Below, piece by piece: positions 46,826 through 55,753 of a stretch of 64,000 nt of DNA. Origin of the DNA: Marinilabiliaceae bacterium. Its GTDB lineage: Bacteria > Bacteroidota > Bacteroidia > Bacteroidales > Marinilabiliaceae. Every line of letters begins with the position of its first letter. Within the stretch, counting starts at the first letter, position 1. The notes under the pieces were generated by a model. The model did no database searches. It had not been told where the DNA came from and worked only from the letters and a program-made list of their open reading frames with translations. The position numbers and the translations under genes were made by a program. The stretch is from assembly GCA_016933045.1 (NCBI GenBank), contig JAFGBR010000055.1, positions 36,917 through 100,916 of the forward strand, written 5' to 3'.

Positions 46826-47294
46826 AAGTATTATTTTTTGATATTAATTAAAGTATTTGTTTTTTTGAAATTAAGAATTTAAATGTAAATGCCATTAAAA
46901 CCAATAATTGTTTTTGCTTATTAATTAATTATTATTACCTAATTAACCAATTTGTCACCAATTAACAAGATTTTTTTGAATTGTAATATTATATTAATTA
47001 TTTTGTTTAGAAAATAAATTTAAATATAGCCTTGTAAATAAATGAGTTAAATGTGATAATTTATAATTCGAAGTAGTCAGTTTGAGAAAGCAATTAATCA
47101 AATTGTCTTTTGAAACAGTAAGTTTACATGATAATACAATCAATAGATTTAATTAATTGGCGAGTAAAATAAAGCCATCAAATAACAACCATAACCAGTT
47201 AAAAAAGGAAATTATAACATTTTTTAACAAAATTGAATGAAGTGGGAAATGACATTTTTCTATTTTTGGTATTCATTTAAAAAAACGTTAAAAA
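46826..47294. other. 469-base divergent intergenic region (KdgK-like / gldA)
   Basis: No gene is seen. It is A+T-rich. A near-direct repeat of the word AATTAAC around 46935-46970, flanking TTTGTCACC, could be an operator for the kinase gene. TATTTTTG at 47261-47268 is a possible -7 box for gldA. Confidence 0.35.
47261..47268 (+). promoter_or_regulatory. Possible -7 element for the gldA operon
   Basis: TATTTTTG matches TAnnTTTG, 26 bases before the ATG at 47295. No well-spaced TTTG -33 box is present. Confidence 0.4.
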
Positions 47295-48227
47295 ATGGAT
47301 ATTGTTGTAGAAAAAATTACCAAAGTTTACGGCACTCAAAAAGCCCTCGACGATTTGTCATTTAGGGTTAAGACTGGCGAGGTTCTTGGTTTTTTAGGCC
47401 CTAACGGAGCCGGGAAAACAACAACCATGAAGGCTATTACATGTTATTTGGCTCCTAATGTTGGCGATATTACCGTTGGCGGTATATCGGTTAAGAAAGA
47501 CCCGGAGCTGGTAAAAAAGCGTATTGGTTATCTTCCCGAGAATAATCCGTTGTACCTCGACATGCCGGTTATTGATTATTTAAGTTTTATTGGAGAGTTG
47601 CAAGGTGTTGTAAAAAAAGATCTCCCGGCTCGAATTTCGGAAATGGTTAAAGTTTGTGGCTTAACAAAAGAGAAGTATAAAAAGATTGGCGAGTTATCGA
47701 AAGGGTATCGCCAGCGAGTGGGTTTAGCGCAAGCACTTATTCATAACCCTGATGTTTTAATACTCGATGAGCCTACAACAGGTCTTGACCCTAACCAGAT
47801 TATTGAAATACGTGATTTGATCCGTCGGATAGGTCAGGAGAAAACTGTTATCTTAAGTTCGCACATTCTTGCCGAGGTTGAAGCAACCTGCGATCGTGTT
47901 TTAATCATAAATAAGGGAAAAATAGTTGCTGATGGTACGCCCGATGAATTACGAAAGGCAGCTCAGGGAAATGAGATTTTGCGTGTAGGAGTTGAAGGTG
48001 CTGATCGTCAGGTTGTGTACGATGCTGTAAAATCGTTGGTAACGGTAAGTGTTGTCGATTTAGTATCGAACAATAACCAATTATTAGAAGTGCAATCGAG
48101 TGCAGGAGAATCATCTAAAAAGGCAATTTTTGACCTTTGTGTTAAAAATGGATGGTATTTAACCGAGTTAGTATCTATTGAGAAAAACCTTGAAGACATC
48201 TTTAGGGAAGTAACAAAAGAGAATTAA
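47295..48227 (+). CDS. gldA: GldA-type ABC transporter ATP-binding subunit
   Basis: ABC ATPase of 310 residues: GPNGAGKTT (about 35-43), LSKGYRQRVGLAQAL (signature) and VLILDEPTTGLDPNQ (Walker B). A C-terminal extension of about 90 residues follows, as in GldA and NatA-like proteins. It is followed 12 bases later by a permease and then by a GldG-like protein, the typical gldA-gldF-gldG order. In gliding Flavobacteriia GldAFG is needed for motility; non-gliding Bacteroidales carry it too. Whether this organism glides cannot be told here. Confidence 0.85.
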   Translation: MDIVVEKITKVYGTQKALDDLSFRVKTGEVLGFLGPNGAGKTTTMKAITCYLAPNVGDITVGGISVKKDPELVKKRIGYLPENNPLYLDMPVIDYLSFIGELQGVVKKDLPARISEMVKVCGLTKEKYKKIGELSKGYRQRVGLAQALIHNPDVLILDEPTTGLDPNQIIEIRDLIRRIGQEKTVILSSHILAEVEATCDRVLIINKGKIVADGTPDELRKAAQGNEILRVGVEGADRQVVYDAVKSLVTVSVVDLVSNNNQLLEVQSSAGESSKKAIFDLCVKNGWYLTELVSIEKNLEDIFREVTKEN

Positions 48228-48239
48228 AATAGAATAATT

Positions 48240-48962
48240 ATGAATAAAATATGGATCATTACTAAGCGTGAACTTAGTAGCTATTTCGATTCCTTGATGG
48301 CTTATATAATGATGTTCATCTTTTTGGGATTGAGTGGTTTTTTTACGTGGTGGTACGGTAGCGATGTGTTTTTTAGAAACATTGCATCATTGCAATCGTT
48401 TTTTGGAGTAGCATACTGGACCTTGTTTATTTTTATACCGGCTTTAACAATGAAACAAATTGCCGAGGAAGTAAAAACTGGAACCATAGAGTTGCTTCTT
48501 ACTAAACCGATAAACGATTGGCAGGTTGTGGTTGGTAAGTTTATGGGAACATTTTTGTTAGTGGTTATTGCGTTGGTATTGACAATACCTTACTACATTA
48601 CTATTGCGAACGTAGGTCCGGTAGATCATGGAGGAGTTATTACCGGATACTTGGGACTTTTGCTTATGAGTGCAGCTTATATAAGTATTGGAATATTTGC
48701 CAGTAGTATTACCAGTAATCAAATTGTAGCTTTTTTGCTTGCATTAATCATTGGAATCTTTTTTCAGTGGTTGTTTGGAATGTTGGCTATGGCAATAGGT
48801 GGTGTTGCAGGGAATATTCTTATTTATCTCGACTTGGGTGGTCATTACGATTCAATTACACGTGGTGTAATTGACAGTAAGGATATCATATATTTTGCAT
48901 CTATCATTTTTGCAGGATTGGTAGCTTCAGAGATAGCACTGGTAAAACGAAATCTAAACTAA
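48240..48962 (+). CDS. gldF: GldF-type ABC transporter permease
   Basis: ABC-2 membrane protein of 240 residues with six hydrophobic segments, starting NKIWIITKRELSSYFDSLMAYIMM. The TFIPALTMKQIAEEVKTGTIELLLTKPI-type loop (about residues 60-88) is a hallmark of the GldF/NosY-like permeases. It pairs with GldA twelve bases upstream and the GldG-like protein fourteen bases downstream. Confidence 0.87.
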   Translation: MNKIWIITKRELSSYFDSLMAYIMMFIFLGLSGFFTWWYGSDVFFRNIASLQSFFGVAYWTLFIFIPALTMKQIAEEVKTGTIELLLTKPINDWQVVVGKFMGTFLLVVIALVLTIPYYITIANVGPVDHGGVITGYLGLLLMSAAYISIGIFASSITSNQIVAFLLALIIGIFFQWLFGMLAMAIGGVAGNILIYLDLGGHYDSITRGVIDSKDIIYFASIIFAGLVASEIALVKRNLN

Positions 48963-48975
48963 AAACGGGTAAACA

Positions 48976-50487
48976 ATGAATAGAAAAAATTTAAAATATT
49001 ATTTGCTACTCGTCTTTGGTATACTGGTATTGGTTAATATTTTATCCGATCGTTTTTTTATGCGATTGGATTTTACCGAAGATGAACGATATACGTTAAG
49101 TCAAACAACTATTGATATACTTAACGAAATGGAAGAGCCTGTTACTATTAAGGCTTATTTTTCGGAAGGGTTACAGCCACAATTCGATCAGGTTCGTCGC
49201 GATTTTAAAGACTTATTGTCGGAATATGCAACCCGTTCTCATAATTTGTTGGTTTATGAGTTTATTAACCCCAATGAAGATGAAGATTCTGAGCGTAAAG
49301 CATCAGAAGCCGGCATTCAACCATTAGTTGTTTCGAGCCGTGAAAAAGATCAGACCGTTCAAAAACGTGCTTACATGGGAGTGGTTATTCAAATTGGCGA
49401 AGAGAGTGAAGTAATTCCGTTTGTAAATCCTCAGGCTCAAATGGAGTACACATTAACAACAGCTTTGAAGAAACTGGTAGTACAGGATAAGCCGGCAATT
49501 GGTTTTATTAGTGGACATGGTGAAGCATCATTGTCATCTATGCAGCAGGTTGCCGAAGGGTTAAGTGTATTGTTTCAGCCCGAGTTGGTTGAAATGACAG
49601 ATTCGGTTGTTTTATCGAAATACAAATCAATTGTTATTGTTAACCCAACAGATTCTATTCCCGAAACTCATTTGCAGTTGTTGAGTAGTTATTTGCAACA
49701 GGGAGGAAATATTTTTGTTGCAATTAATGCAGTGAGAGCTGATTTTCAGCAATCAATGGGGTTTGCTCAATCAACAGGATTGGAATCGTGGTTGAAAAAG
49801 TATGGTATTTCTGTTGATCAGAATTTTGTGTTAGATGCCAATTGCGGATCGGTTTCGGTGCAACAACAACAAGGCCCATTTCGTTTTAATACACAGGTTC
49901 AGTTCCCCTATTTACCAATTATTAGTGAGTTTGCCGAACACTCAATTGTTGATGGTATGAGTGGTTTATTGTTGCAATTTGCAAGTACTCTAAACTATTC
50001 AGGTGATAGTTTGATAACATACACACCATTGGCTTTTACATCGGGAAAATCAGCAACTGAAAGAGCTCCAATATATTTTAATGTTCAGAAACAATGGACA
50101 GATAATGATTTTCCACTACAAAAACTGTCAGTTGCCGGTTTGTTCGAAGGATCGTTTAATGGCGGAGTACCTGCTAAAATGGTTGTAGTAACCGATGGCG
50201 ATTTTCCAATTAATGGCGAAGATCAGCAAGCTAGAGCTATACAACCTGATAATGTTAATATGGTTGTTAATGCAGTAGACTTTATGAGCGACGATTCAGG
50301 ACTTATACAGTTAAGAGCTAAACAAATTAAACTGCGTCCTATCGATCAGCTCGAAGATTCAACAAAAACATTGTTGAAAATAGTGAATTTTTCAGTGCCT
50401 TTGTTATTAATACTTTTGATTGGAATATTTCGCTGGCAAAAGCGTAGAATTGTACGTTTAAAAAGAATGGAGGGTGATTATGTATAG
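48976..50487 (+). CDS. gldG: GldG-type ABC transporter auxiliary substrate-binding protein
   Basis: Protein of 503 residues with an N-terminal transmembrane helix (YYLLLVFGILVLVNIL), a large external domain, and a second helix at the C-terminus (LLKIVNFSVPLLLILLIGIFRW). LDFTEDERYTLSQTTIDIL and EEPVTIKAYFSEGLQPQFDQVRRDFKDLLSEYATRS match the DUF7088/GldG fold, and FISGHGEASLSSMQQ the second half. It is slightly shorter than Flavobacterium GldG (roughly 560). It completes the exporter with GldA and GldF. Confidence 0.87.
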   Translation: MNRKNLKYYLLLVFGILVLVNILSDRFFMRLDFTEDERYTLSQTTIDILNEMEEPVTIKAYFSEGLQPQFDQVRRDFKDLLSEYATRSHNLLVYEFINPNEDEDSERKASEAGIQPLVVSSREKDQTVQKRAYMGVVIQIGEESEVIPFVNPQAQMEYTLTTALKKLVVQDKPAIGFISGHGEASLSSMQQVAEGLSVLFQPELVEMTDSVVLSKYKSIVIVNPTDSIPETHLQLLSSYLQQGGNIFVAINAVRADFQQSMGFAQSTGLESWLKKYGISVDQNFVLDANCGSVSVQQQQGPFRFNTQVQFPYLPIISEFAEHSIVDGMSGLLLQFASTLNYSGDSLITYTPLAFTSGKSATERAPIYFNVQKQWTDNDFPLQKLSVAGLFEGSFNGGVPAKMVVVTDGDFPINGEDQQARAIQPDNVNMVVNAVDFMSDDSGLIQLRAKQIKLRPIDQLEDSTKTLLKIVNFSVPLLLILLIGIFRWQKRRIVRLKRMEGDYV

Positions 50488-51442
50488 AAAACTAAATATT
50501 AAGTTATTGGCTATTGTATTCGCCGTTCTTTTAGTAATTACGGTGATTGTAAAAATATCTGATAGCCGCAGTGGTGACAGAACGCTAAAAAGTGTTTTGG
50601 TTGAGTTTAATAGTGATGACGTTACTACAATTAAATTGTATCCTAAGGCTTTAAATGGTGGTCAATTAACCTTTGAGAAGCAAACTGACGGATGGATTGT
50701 TAGTGACGGTGAGAGTAAGTATCGTGCCGATTCGGCAACAATACAGGGTATTGTAAAACAATTCGAAAAATTGGAGCCTATCCGAATGGCAGCTACAAAA
50801 CAAGAGCGTTGGTCTTCGTTTGAAGTAACCGATTCATTGGCATCTCGAATTGTGTTCGAGAATGAGGGTGATGTGCTGGGCGAAGTGTATGTAGGTAAAT
50901 TTTCGTATCGCCAGCCTAAAAATAATATGCAGCAGTATAACCCTTATGGTCGCCCACAAGGCACTATGAATACTTATGTTCGTATTGCCGATGAAGATGA
51001 GGTTTACGCAGTTGATGGTTTTTTAGGTATGAGTTTGAACCGACAATTGAACGATTTTCGCGATCGAACAGTTATTAACAGCAATACGGCTCAGTGGAGT
51101 AAAATGGTGTTTTCATATCCTGCCGATAGTTCGTTTACTTTAATTAAACAAGAAGGTAAATGGATGGTTGATGGCGTTTTGGCCGATTCTGCTTCGGTTG
51201 CTGATTATTTAAAACCACTTGGCCGATTACAATCTTCATTATTTATGGATAAAATGGTTGGAGGTGTTTCTCACTCAGTTCGTGTTGAAGGGGTAGGTAT
51301 TATTCCTTTCGAAGTTACAGCAAGTGTTGGAGCTGGAGTTTCATTTGCATCGTCATTAAATCCGGGCACTTTCTTTAGTGAAAGTATTGATGGTAATGTA
51401 ATGCAGAAACTTTTTGTGGGAAAAGGTATGTTTTTGAAATAG
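50480..51442 (+). CDS. DUF4340 protein linked to the Gld ABC transporter
   Basis: Protein of 320 residues with one N-terminal helix (LLAIVFAVLLVITVIVKI) and a repeated DUF4340 region. The segments FEKQTDGWIVSDGESKYRADSATI and IKQEGKWMVDGVLADSASVADYL show its repeat unit. It overlaps gldG by eight bases. I chose ATG 50480 because a clear GGAGG (50469-50473) sits seven bases before it, which is rare in this genome; GTG 50474 would add two residues. DUF4340 proteins commonly follow GldG-like genes and may assist the exporter; the function is unknown. Confidence 0.85.
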   Translation: MYRKLNIKLLAIVFAVLLVITVIVKISDSRSGDRTLKSVLVEFNSDDVTTIKLYPKALNGGQLTFEKQTDGWIVSDGESKYRADSATIQGIVKQFEKLEPIRMAATKQERWSSFEVTDSLASRIVFENEGDVLGEVYVGKFSYRQPKNNMQQYNPYGRPQGTMNTYVRIADEDEVYAVDGFLGMSLNRQLNDFRDRTVINSNTAQWSKMVFSYPADSSFTLIKQEGKWMVDGVLADSASVADYLKPLGRLQSSLFMDKMVGGVSHSVRVEGVGIIPFEVTASVGAGVSFASSLNPGTFFSESIDGNVMQKLFVGKGMFLK

Positions 51443-51461
51443 TAATACTTTAATATATTAA

Positions 51462-51496
51462 AAAAAAGTCGCTTTCTTTTGGAAGCGACTTTTTTG
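51462..51496 (+). terminator. Terminator after the gld operon
   Basis: A6-GTCGCTT (51462-51474) pairs with AAGCGAC-T6 (51483-51495), a 13-bp stem ending in a T-run. Confidence 0.85.
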
Positions 51497-51625
51497 CTTT
51501 TTGAATGTTATATGTTAATTAATCATCCATTAGTTATAGTCAGCACTATTTGTTGAACATTTTCATTAATAATTGTGTAATTTTTTGTGCATTTTGTGTC
51601 TTTGCAATGATAGTATATTAATAAA

Positions 51626-51814
51626 ATGGAAACACTTTATCAGAAATATGAAATACTTTTGTAAAAAACTACAACTGATTTTAAACGATATATATATGAA
51701 AGTGTTTCTTGTGAAAGTCGTATAATTGTTATTATTGGTGTTAGTGGCGTAGGAAAAACAATTATGATTTTGCAATTTATTAAGCAAAATATCGGAAAGT
51801 ATGAGTTATTTTAA
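51626..51814 (+). pseudogene. Remnant of an AAA ATPase (DUF4143-type) N-terminus
   Basis: One frame reads METLYQKYEILL, a stop, then KTTTDFKRYIYES...RIIVIIGVSGVGKTIMILQF and stops at 51812. GVSGVGKT is a P-loop, and the surrounding words match the N-terminus of Bacteroidota DUF4143/AAA_14 ATPases as I recall them. Only about 60 codons remain and one internal stop is present, so the gene is dead. Nothing of the C-terminal DUF4143 part is seen. Confidence 0.65.
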
Positions 51815-51830
51815 TCTCGTAATAGTTTCA

Positions 51831-52610
51831 CATGGGGTTGTTGGCATTTGGGGTAGTAATTTTGAAACTTATCCTCTTAATCATTTGGTTTATCATTCAA
51901 GCCTTAATTCTCGCATTACATCAGGTTATGGTTATACCAATAATTTATAATTGGGGTTATCAAAGCTTTTATGGAGGAGAAAGTAAACAGATAGGAGATG
52001 ATAATATTTTAATATTATTGGTAATTACTATAAGTTAGGTGTCGTAATTAAACCGGTTGAAACGATGTATCGGATTATTAATCCATCGGTTAGAAATGAA
52101 ACGGATTTTGGGAAATGGTATATAGCAAAAAATTTCGTTGAAGGTAATAAAGCTGTTGCTATTGATAACTGGAACGGGGGCGTACAAACTAAAATACCTT
52201 TCGGAAAAATAAGACTTAATGAACCTTGGTCATCTATGCCAATAAAATAGTTATCATCCATCTGAAGTTGCTTTTGAAATTACTATTAAAATTCAGGTGT
52301 AACTTTGCCTAAAAGAGATGCAATTGATTTGCGTATTATCGATGAAGTGATATGTGGTTATGCAACTTACGAGGGTGAAAGTTATGAAAAAGAATATCAG
52401 GTTGCTAATACAACAAAAAAATATGGAATAATTGATGCACAAAATGATGCGGGAGGATGGCTGGATTTTTAAAGTAAACCTGCCCTAATTGATACTGATT
52501 ACGATGGCATGCCTGAAACCTGCGAAGATAAAAACAACCCAGAAGATAGAAATACAATGACTTTTGATGGCTATACCATGTTGGAGAAATATTTAAACAG
52601 TATAAGGTAA
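51831..52610 (+). pseudogene. Decayed C-terminal part of a PL1 pectate lyase
   Basis: Coherent protein segments occur in changing frames: VVGIWGSNFETYPLNHLVYH; then YNWGYQSFYGGESKQIGD; then MYRIINPSVRNETDFGKWYI; then YHPSEVAFEITIK; then LPKRDAIDLRIIDEVICGYA. The end reads IDTDYDGMPETCEDKNNPED and DGYTMLEKYLNSIR. Together they read as the C-terminal half of a Bacteroidota PL1 pectate lyase with its DxDxDGMPD calcium-like motif. At least four frameshifts and an in-frame stop (52470-52472) separate them. The catalytic N-terminal part is missing, so the gene is a truncated relic. Confidence 0.72.
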
Positions 52611-52618
52611 ATGTTTGG

Positions 52619-54190
52619 TTAATTAGATGTTTGTTTGTGTATTACAGGAATTTCAATTCTAACATTAGTGCCTTTATTAGGTTTTGAATCGAAATTTATT
52701 ATTCCATTTAAAAGATTAACATAGGCTTTTGTGATTGTTAATCCCAATCCGTTGCCTTCGTATTCATACGATTTTTCGATTTGTATTTGTCGGAAAGGTT
52801 CAAATATTAATTCGTGGTATTGGGTTTCAACTCCAATTCCATTGTCGGTACAAGTAAATATGAGTTTGTCGTTTTTTATGTTAAAAGATAGTTCTACAGT
52901 TCCTTTGTGTGTAAATTTAATGGCATTAGTAGTAATATGGTAAATTATTTTTTCGAGTTTGCTAATATCTGAATGGATGAAAAGAGGATATGGAACGATG
53001 TTGTTTTTTATATTAAAACATATTCCTTTGTTTTGAGCCAATATACGAAGTCTTTCGCTGGTCATATTTATTAACCTGTGTATGTCAAAATCGCTAAGGA
53101 ATGTTTTAATTTGTTCGGTATGAATTTGCGATGTGATGATAACATCTGAAATAACTTCGAGTAAACGGTCGCTGCTGTTTAGAATAGCTGTTGAGTAATC
53201 TTTTATTCGATCAATGGGGTTGGAGTCGTCGGCAATTAAATTTGCAAAACCGACAACTGCATTGAGTGGAGTTCTTATTTCGTGCGAGATGTTATTCAGA
53301 AACGCTGTTTTTAATCTATCGCTCTCCTCTGCAATTTTTTTTGCTTCTATCAGTTCTTCGTTTATCTGCTCTATCTTTTTGTTTTTTTCATTTAAAGTGG
53401 TATTTATTATTTGAATTTCGGCATTTTGTATCTCAAGTCTTTTTGCATATTCAGCACTGTTTTTAAATAATCGGGCGTTTTCAATTGCAAGTGCAGCTTC
53501 TCCTGAGAAGGCATTGCACATTTCAATTTCGTGTGTTAATAATTTTCTGGGACTAGTTACTGTTCCTAAAATCAGAACACCAACGGGTCTTTTTTCAACA
53601 ATTAATGGTATATATAAAAGTGTTTTAAGCTGACGTTGTTTAATAATTTTAATTTCCGATTCACTTAGTTCTGCTTTTGAAATGTCGGGTATGTAAAGTG
53701 TTTGATTCGTTGATAATGCCTCTTGTATATGTGGGTGATTGATTAGATCATCACGTCTGAATTCGTCTGGAAAATTGTTGGGAAGAGGTGGGGTTGTGCT
53801 TGCCAAATATAAACGGTTCTCCTTTAATAAATATATGGCTCCGGTTTCGAGTTTAATGAATTTCGTCGATTGATCTACAATAATTTGCATTAGTTCGTTA
53901 AGATTTAACGTTGAAATAAAAGATGAATTAACATCAAGCAGAGCTTTAAGGTTTTTAGAGTATTGATTTATCGATTGTTGTTTTTTATCTCTGTCTCTCC
54001 AGTATAGGATACTACCAATTGAAATAATTATTCCTATTGCCAATGATGTATAATAGAAGTGAGATGATTTAATTATATCATTTAATGGAATATTATGTGC
54101 AATACTATCTATTACAACATTTATAAGTGAAAAGAAGAATACGATGAGTATCCATTTAAAAAATCTTATACAAGTAAAATTAAATGTCAT
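52619..54190 (-). CDS. GAF-domain sensor histidine kinase
   Basis: Protein of 523 residues. Two N-terminal membrane helices (ILIVFFFSLINVVIDSI and YTSLAIGIIISIGSILYW) precede a GAF domain (about 86-240) and a coiled coil (about 240-290). The HisKA phospho-acceptor NNISHEIRTPLNAVV (His near 302) and the HATPase domain (TNAIKFTHKG, DNGIGVE, GNGLGLTI) follow. There is no receiver domain and no adjacent response regulator, so it is an orphan kinase. The signal read by its GAF domain is unknown. Confidence 0.87.
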   Translation of the reverse strand: MTFNFTCIRFFKWILIVFFFSLINVVIDSIAHNIPLNDIIKSSHFYYTSLAIGIIISIGSILYWRDRDKKQQSINQYSKNLKALLDVNSSFISTLNLNELMQIIVDQSTKFIKLETGAIYLLKENRLYLASTTPPLPNNFPDEFRRDDLINHPHIQEALSTNQTLYIPDISKAELSESEIKIIKQRQLKTLLYIPLIVEKRPVGVLILGTVTSPRKLLTHEIEMCNAFSGEAALAIENARLFKNSAEYAKRLEIQNAEIQIINTTLNEKNKKIEQINEELIEAKKIAEESDRLKTAFLNNISHEIRTPLNAVVGFANLIADDSNPIDRIKDYSTAILNSSDRLLEVISDVIITSQIHTEQIKTFLSDFDIHRLINMTSERLRILAQNKGICFNIKNNIVPYPLFIHSDISKLEKIIYHITTNAIKFTHKGTVELSFNIKNDKLIFTCTDNGIGVETQYHELIFEPFRQIQIEKSYEYEGNGLGLTITKAYVNLLNGIINFDSKPNKGTNVRIEIPVIHKQTSN

Positions 54191-54355
54191 AGGTATAAGT
54201 TAATAAAAATAATTTATTTCGTATTCAAAATATAAAACTTAATTATAAATTGATATTTTAAACGATAAAGTATGGTTTTAATTTAATATAGTTTTTTTGT
54301 TTCGAAAACAATTTATTAAGTAATGGTGTTGGAATTCGTATGGTTAATTTCGTGA

Positions 54356-55015
54356 TTAATGAATTGTACTTGTATCATAAATACGAAATATTTTTTTGAT
54401 GATAGAAACAATTGATGTAGCTAATATTGCTCCAATAAAAGCAAGGAACATATCTTTTTGTGCATCCCAAATATCACCTTGTGTACCTAAATAAGCATCG
54501 CCTTGAGCTTTAAAAAAAACATCGGCAACCGCCCATTCAATTAATTCATAAAAACCACTTACCGAAAGGGTTATTTCGATAGGTAAGAGCCAGGAAATTG
54601 TTTTTGGATATTGAAACCATTTTAAAAATATTTCGCGCATGGGATAGGCCAGCATAAAGCCAAAGCTAAAATGAACAATGCGGTCGTAATGGTTTCTTGA
54701 TGAGTTAAATGTATCTTGTAGCCAATAACCAAGTGGGTTGTCGGCATATGTATATTTCGAACCATAAACATGTAAACATAAATAAACACATATTAATAGA
54801 TATGACAGGTCGCTGAATTGATATCTTTTTATAGAAATAACTAAAAATATAATAAACAGAAATGTAAGTGTGTTTTCTAAAAGCCAGTTGTTAGTGTCGG
54901 TAGTCCCTATTAATGTATTTATCCATATTGATGCAAAAATGATACTATATATCCATAACCAATAATTTGACTTGAAATTGGTTCTATTGCTTGATATTGC
55001 GTTTGTAAATTTCAT
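54356..55015 (-). CDS. DUF2238 (YjdF-like) inner-membrane protein
   Basis: Protein of 219 residues with six or so hydrophobic segments. YDRIVHFSFGFMLAYPMREIF, FYELIEWAVADVFFKAQGDAYLGTQGDIWDAQKDMF and the final helix AFIGAILATSIVSII match the DUF2238/YjdF family. The conserved acidic and aromatic residues face the membrane, but function is not established. No operon partner is clear; the NikR-like gene lies upstream on the same strand. Confidence 0.83.
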   Translation of the reverse strand: MKFTNAISSNRTNFKSNYWLWIYSIIFASIWINTLIGTTDTNNWLLENTLTFLFIIFLVISIKRYQFSDLSYLLICVYLCLHVYGSKYTYADNPLGYWLQDTFNSSRNHYDRIVHFSFGFMLAYPMREIFLKWFQYPKTISWLLPIEITLSVSGFYELIEWAVADVFFKAQGDAYLGTQGDIWDAQKDMFLAFIGAILATSIVSIIKKIFRIYDTSTIH

Positions 55016-55115
55016 TTTATGATATGATTAATAATTGTTGTTTTGTGTTTTACCTTAATATTTAGATTAAGCAGAAAGAAAAAGAAAAGAATATTTATAA
55101 AAGTTTTTCAATATA

Positions 55116-55517
55116 TTAATCTGCTTTACTCATTACCAGTTTGCCATGTATTACCCCTTTTATTCCAATTAGTTGGTCGGCTAATTTAGTAAGCTTTTGG
55201 GCTTCGCCTTTAATCGCTATTATTTCGAGGCAATTATTTTTGTTTAAATGAAAAAGTTGAGATGAAAGTATAACATCATAGTTTTCGTGCTGTATTAAAG
55301 TGGTTTTTGAAATAATATCAGTTTTGCAATAGTTGTAAACTAATACAATAGCACCTGCAACAATGTTATTACATAACCATTTTTTTTCAACCTGGTTTTT
55401 ATTTATTAAATGACGAATACCTTGTGATCTGTTTGGAAGTTTGTTTTCCTGAACAAAATTGTCTAAATCATTAAGCGTTTCATCATCGAGGCTAACGCCA
55501 AACCGCACTAATGTCAT
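55116..55517 (-). CDS. nikR: NikR-like nickel-responsive regulator
   Basis: Protein of 133 residues: an N-terminal ribbon-helix-helix (VRFGVSLDDETLNDLDNFV...RSQGIRHLI) and a C-terminal ACT-like nickel domain (HENYDVILSSQLFHLNKNNCLEIIAIKG). Compared with the E. coli high-affinity site (His76, His87, His89, Cys95), the equivalents of His76, His89 and Cys95 are present, but the His87 position is Leu. Nickel binding may therefore be altered or another metal used. No nickel transporter or urease/hydrogenase gene is nearby. Confidence 0.82.
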   Translation of the reverse strand: MTLVRFGVSLDDETLNDLDNFVQENKLPNRSQGIRHLINKNQVEKKWLCNNIVAGAIVLVYNYCKTDIISKTTLIQHENYDVILSSQLFHLNKNNCLEIIAIKGEAQKLTKLADQLIGIKGVIHGKLVMSKAD

Positions 55518-55692
55518 ACTTTTTATTTTTATTGTTTCACTAAAATAGTTATTACTTCGAATATAATTGAATTGTGTAATAAATAAGTGTTGATTTTTTA
55601 ATTCATTAACCGTTGATTGTTAAAATATTAACAGTTAATTGTTTTTGTTTAAAAAAATGTAAGATATTGTGTTTTGAATTGTTTTATTCGTG

Positions 55693-55722
55693 TTGTCTTT
55701 GATATAAAAAGATGTATTTTTG
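55693..55722 (+). promoter_or_regulatory. Promoter of the aminotransferase gene
   Basis: TTG (55693-55695) and TATTTTTG (55715-55722) are spaced by 19 bases, fitting the Bacteroidota consensus with a shortened -33 box. The ATG at 55754 follows 31 bases later. Confidence 0.5.
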
Positions 55723-55753
55723 CTCTGATACAAAAATTATAAAAACTTAAAAA

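Noticed and set aside
51832..52038. Apparent small gene of 68 codons
   Set aside because: It begins in the wrong frame and its only meaningful part (YNWGYQSFYGGESKQIGD) belongs to the decayed PL1 lyase.
52065..52250. Apparent small gene of 61 codons
   Set aside because: An internal fragment of the same decayed PL1 lyase; its ATG is the Met of the MYRIINPS segment.
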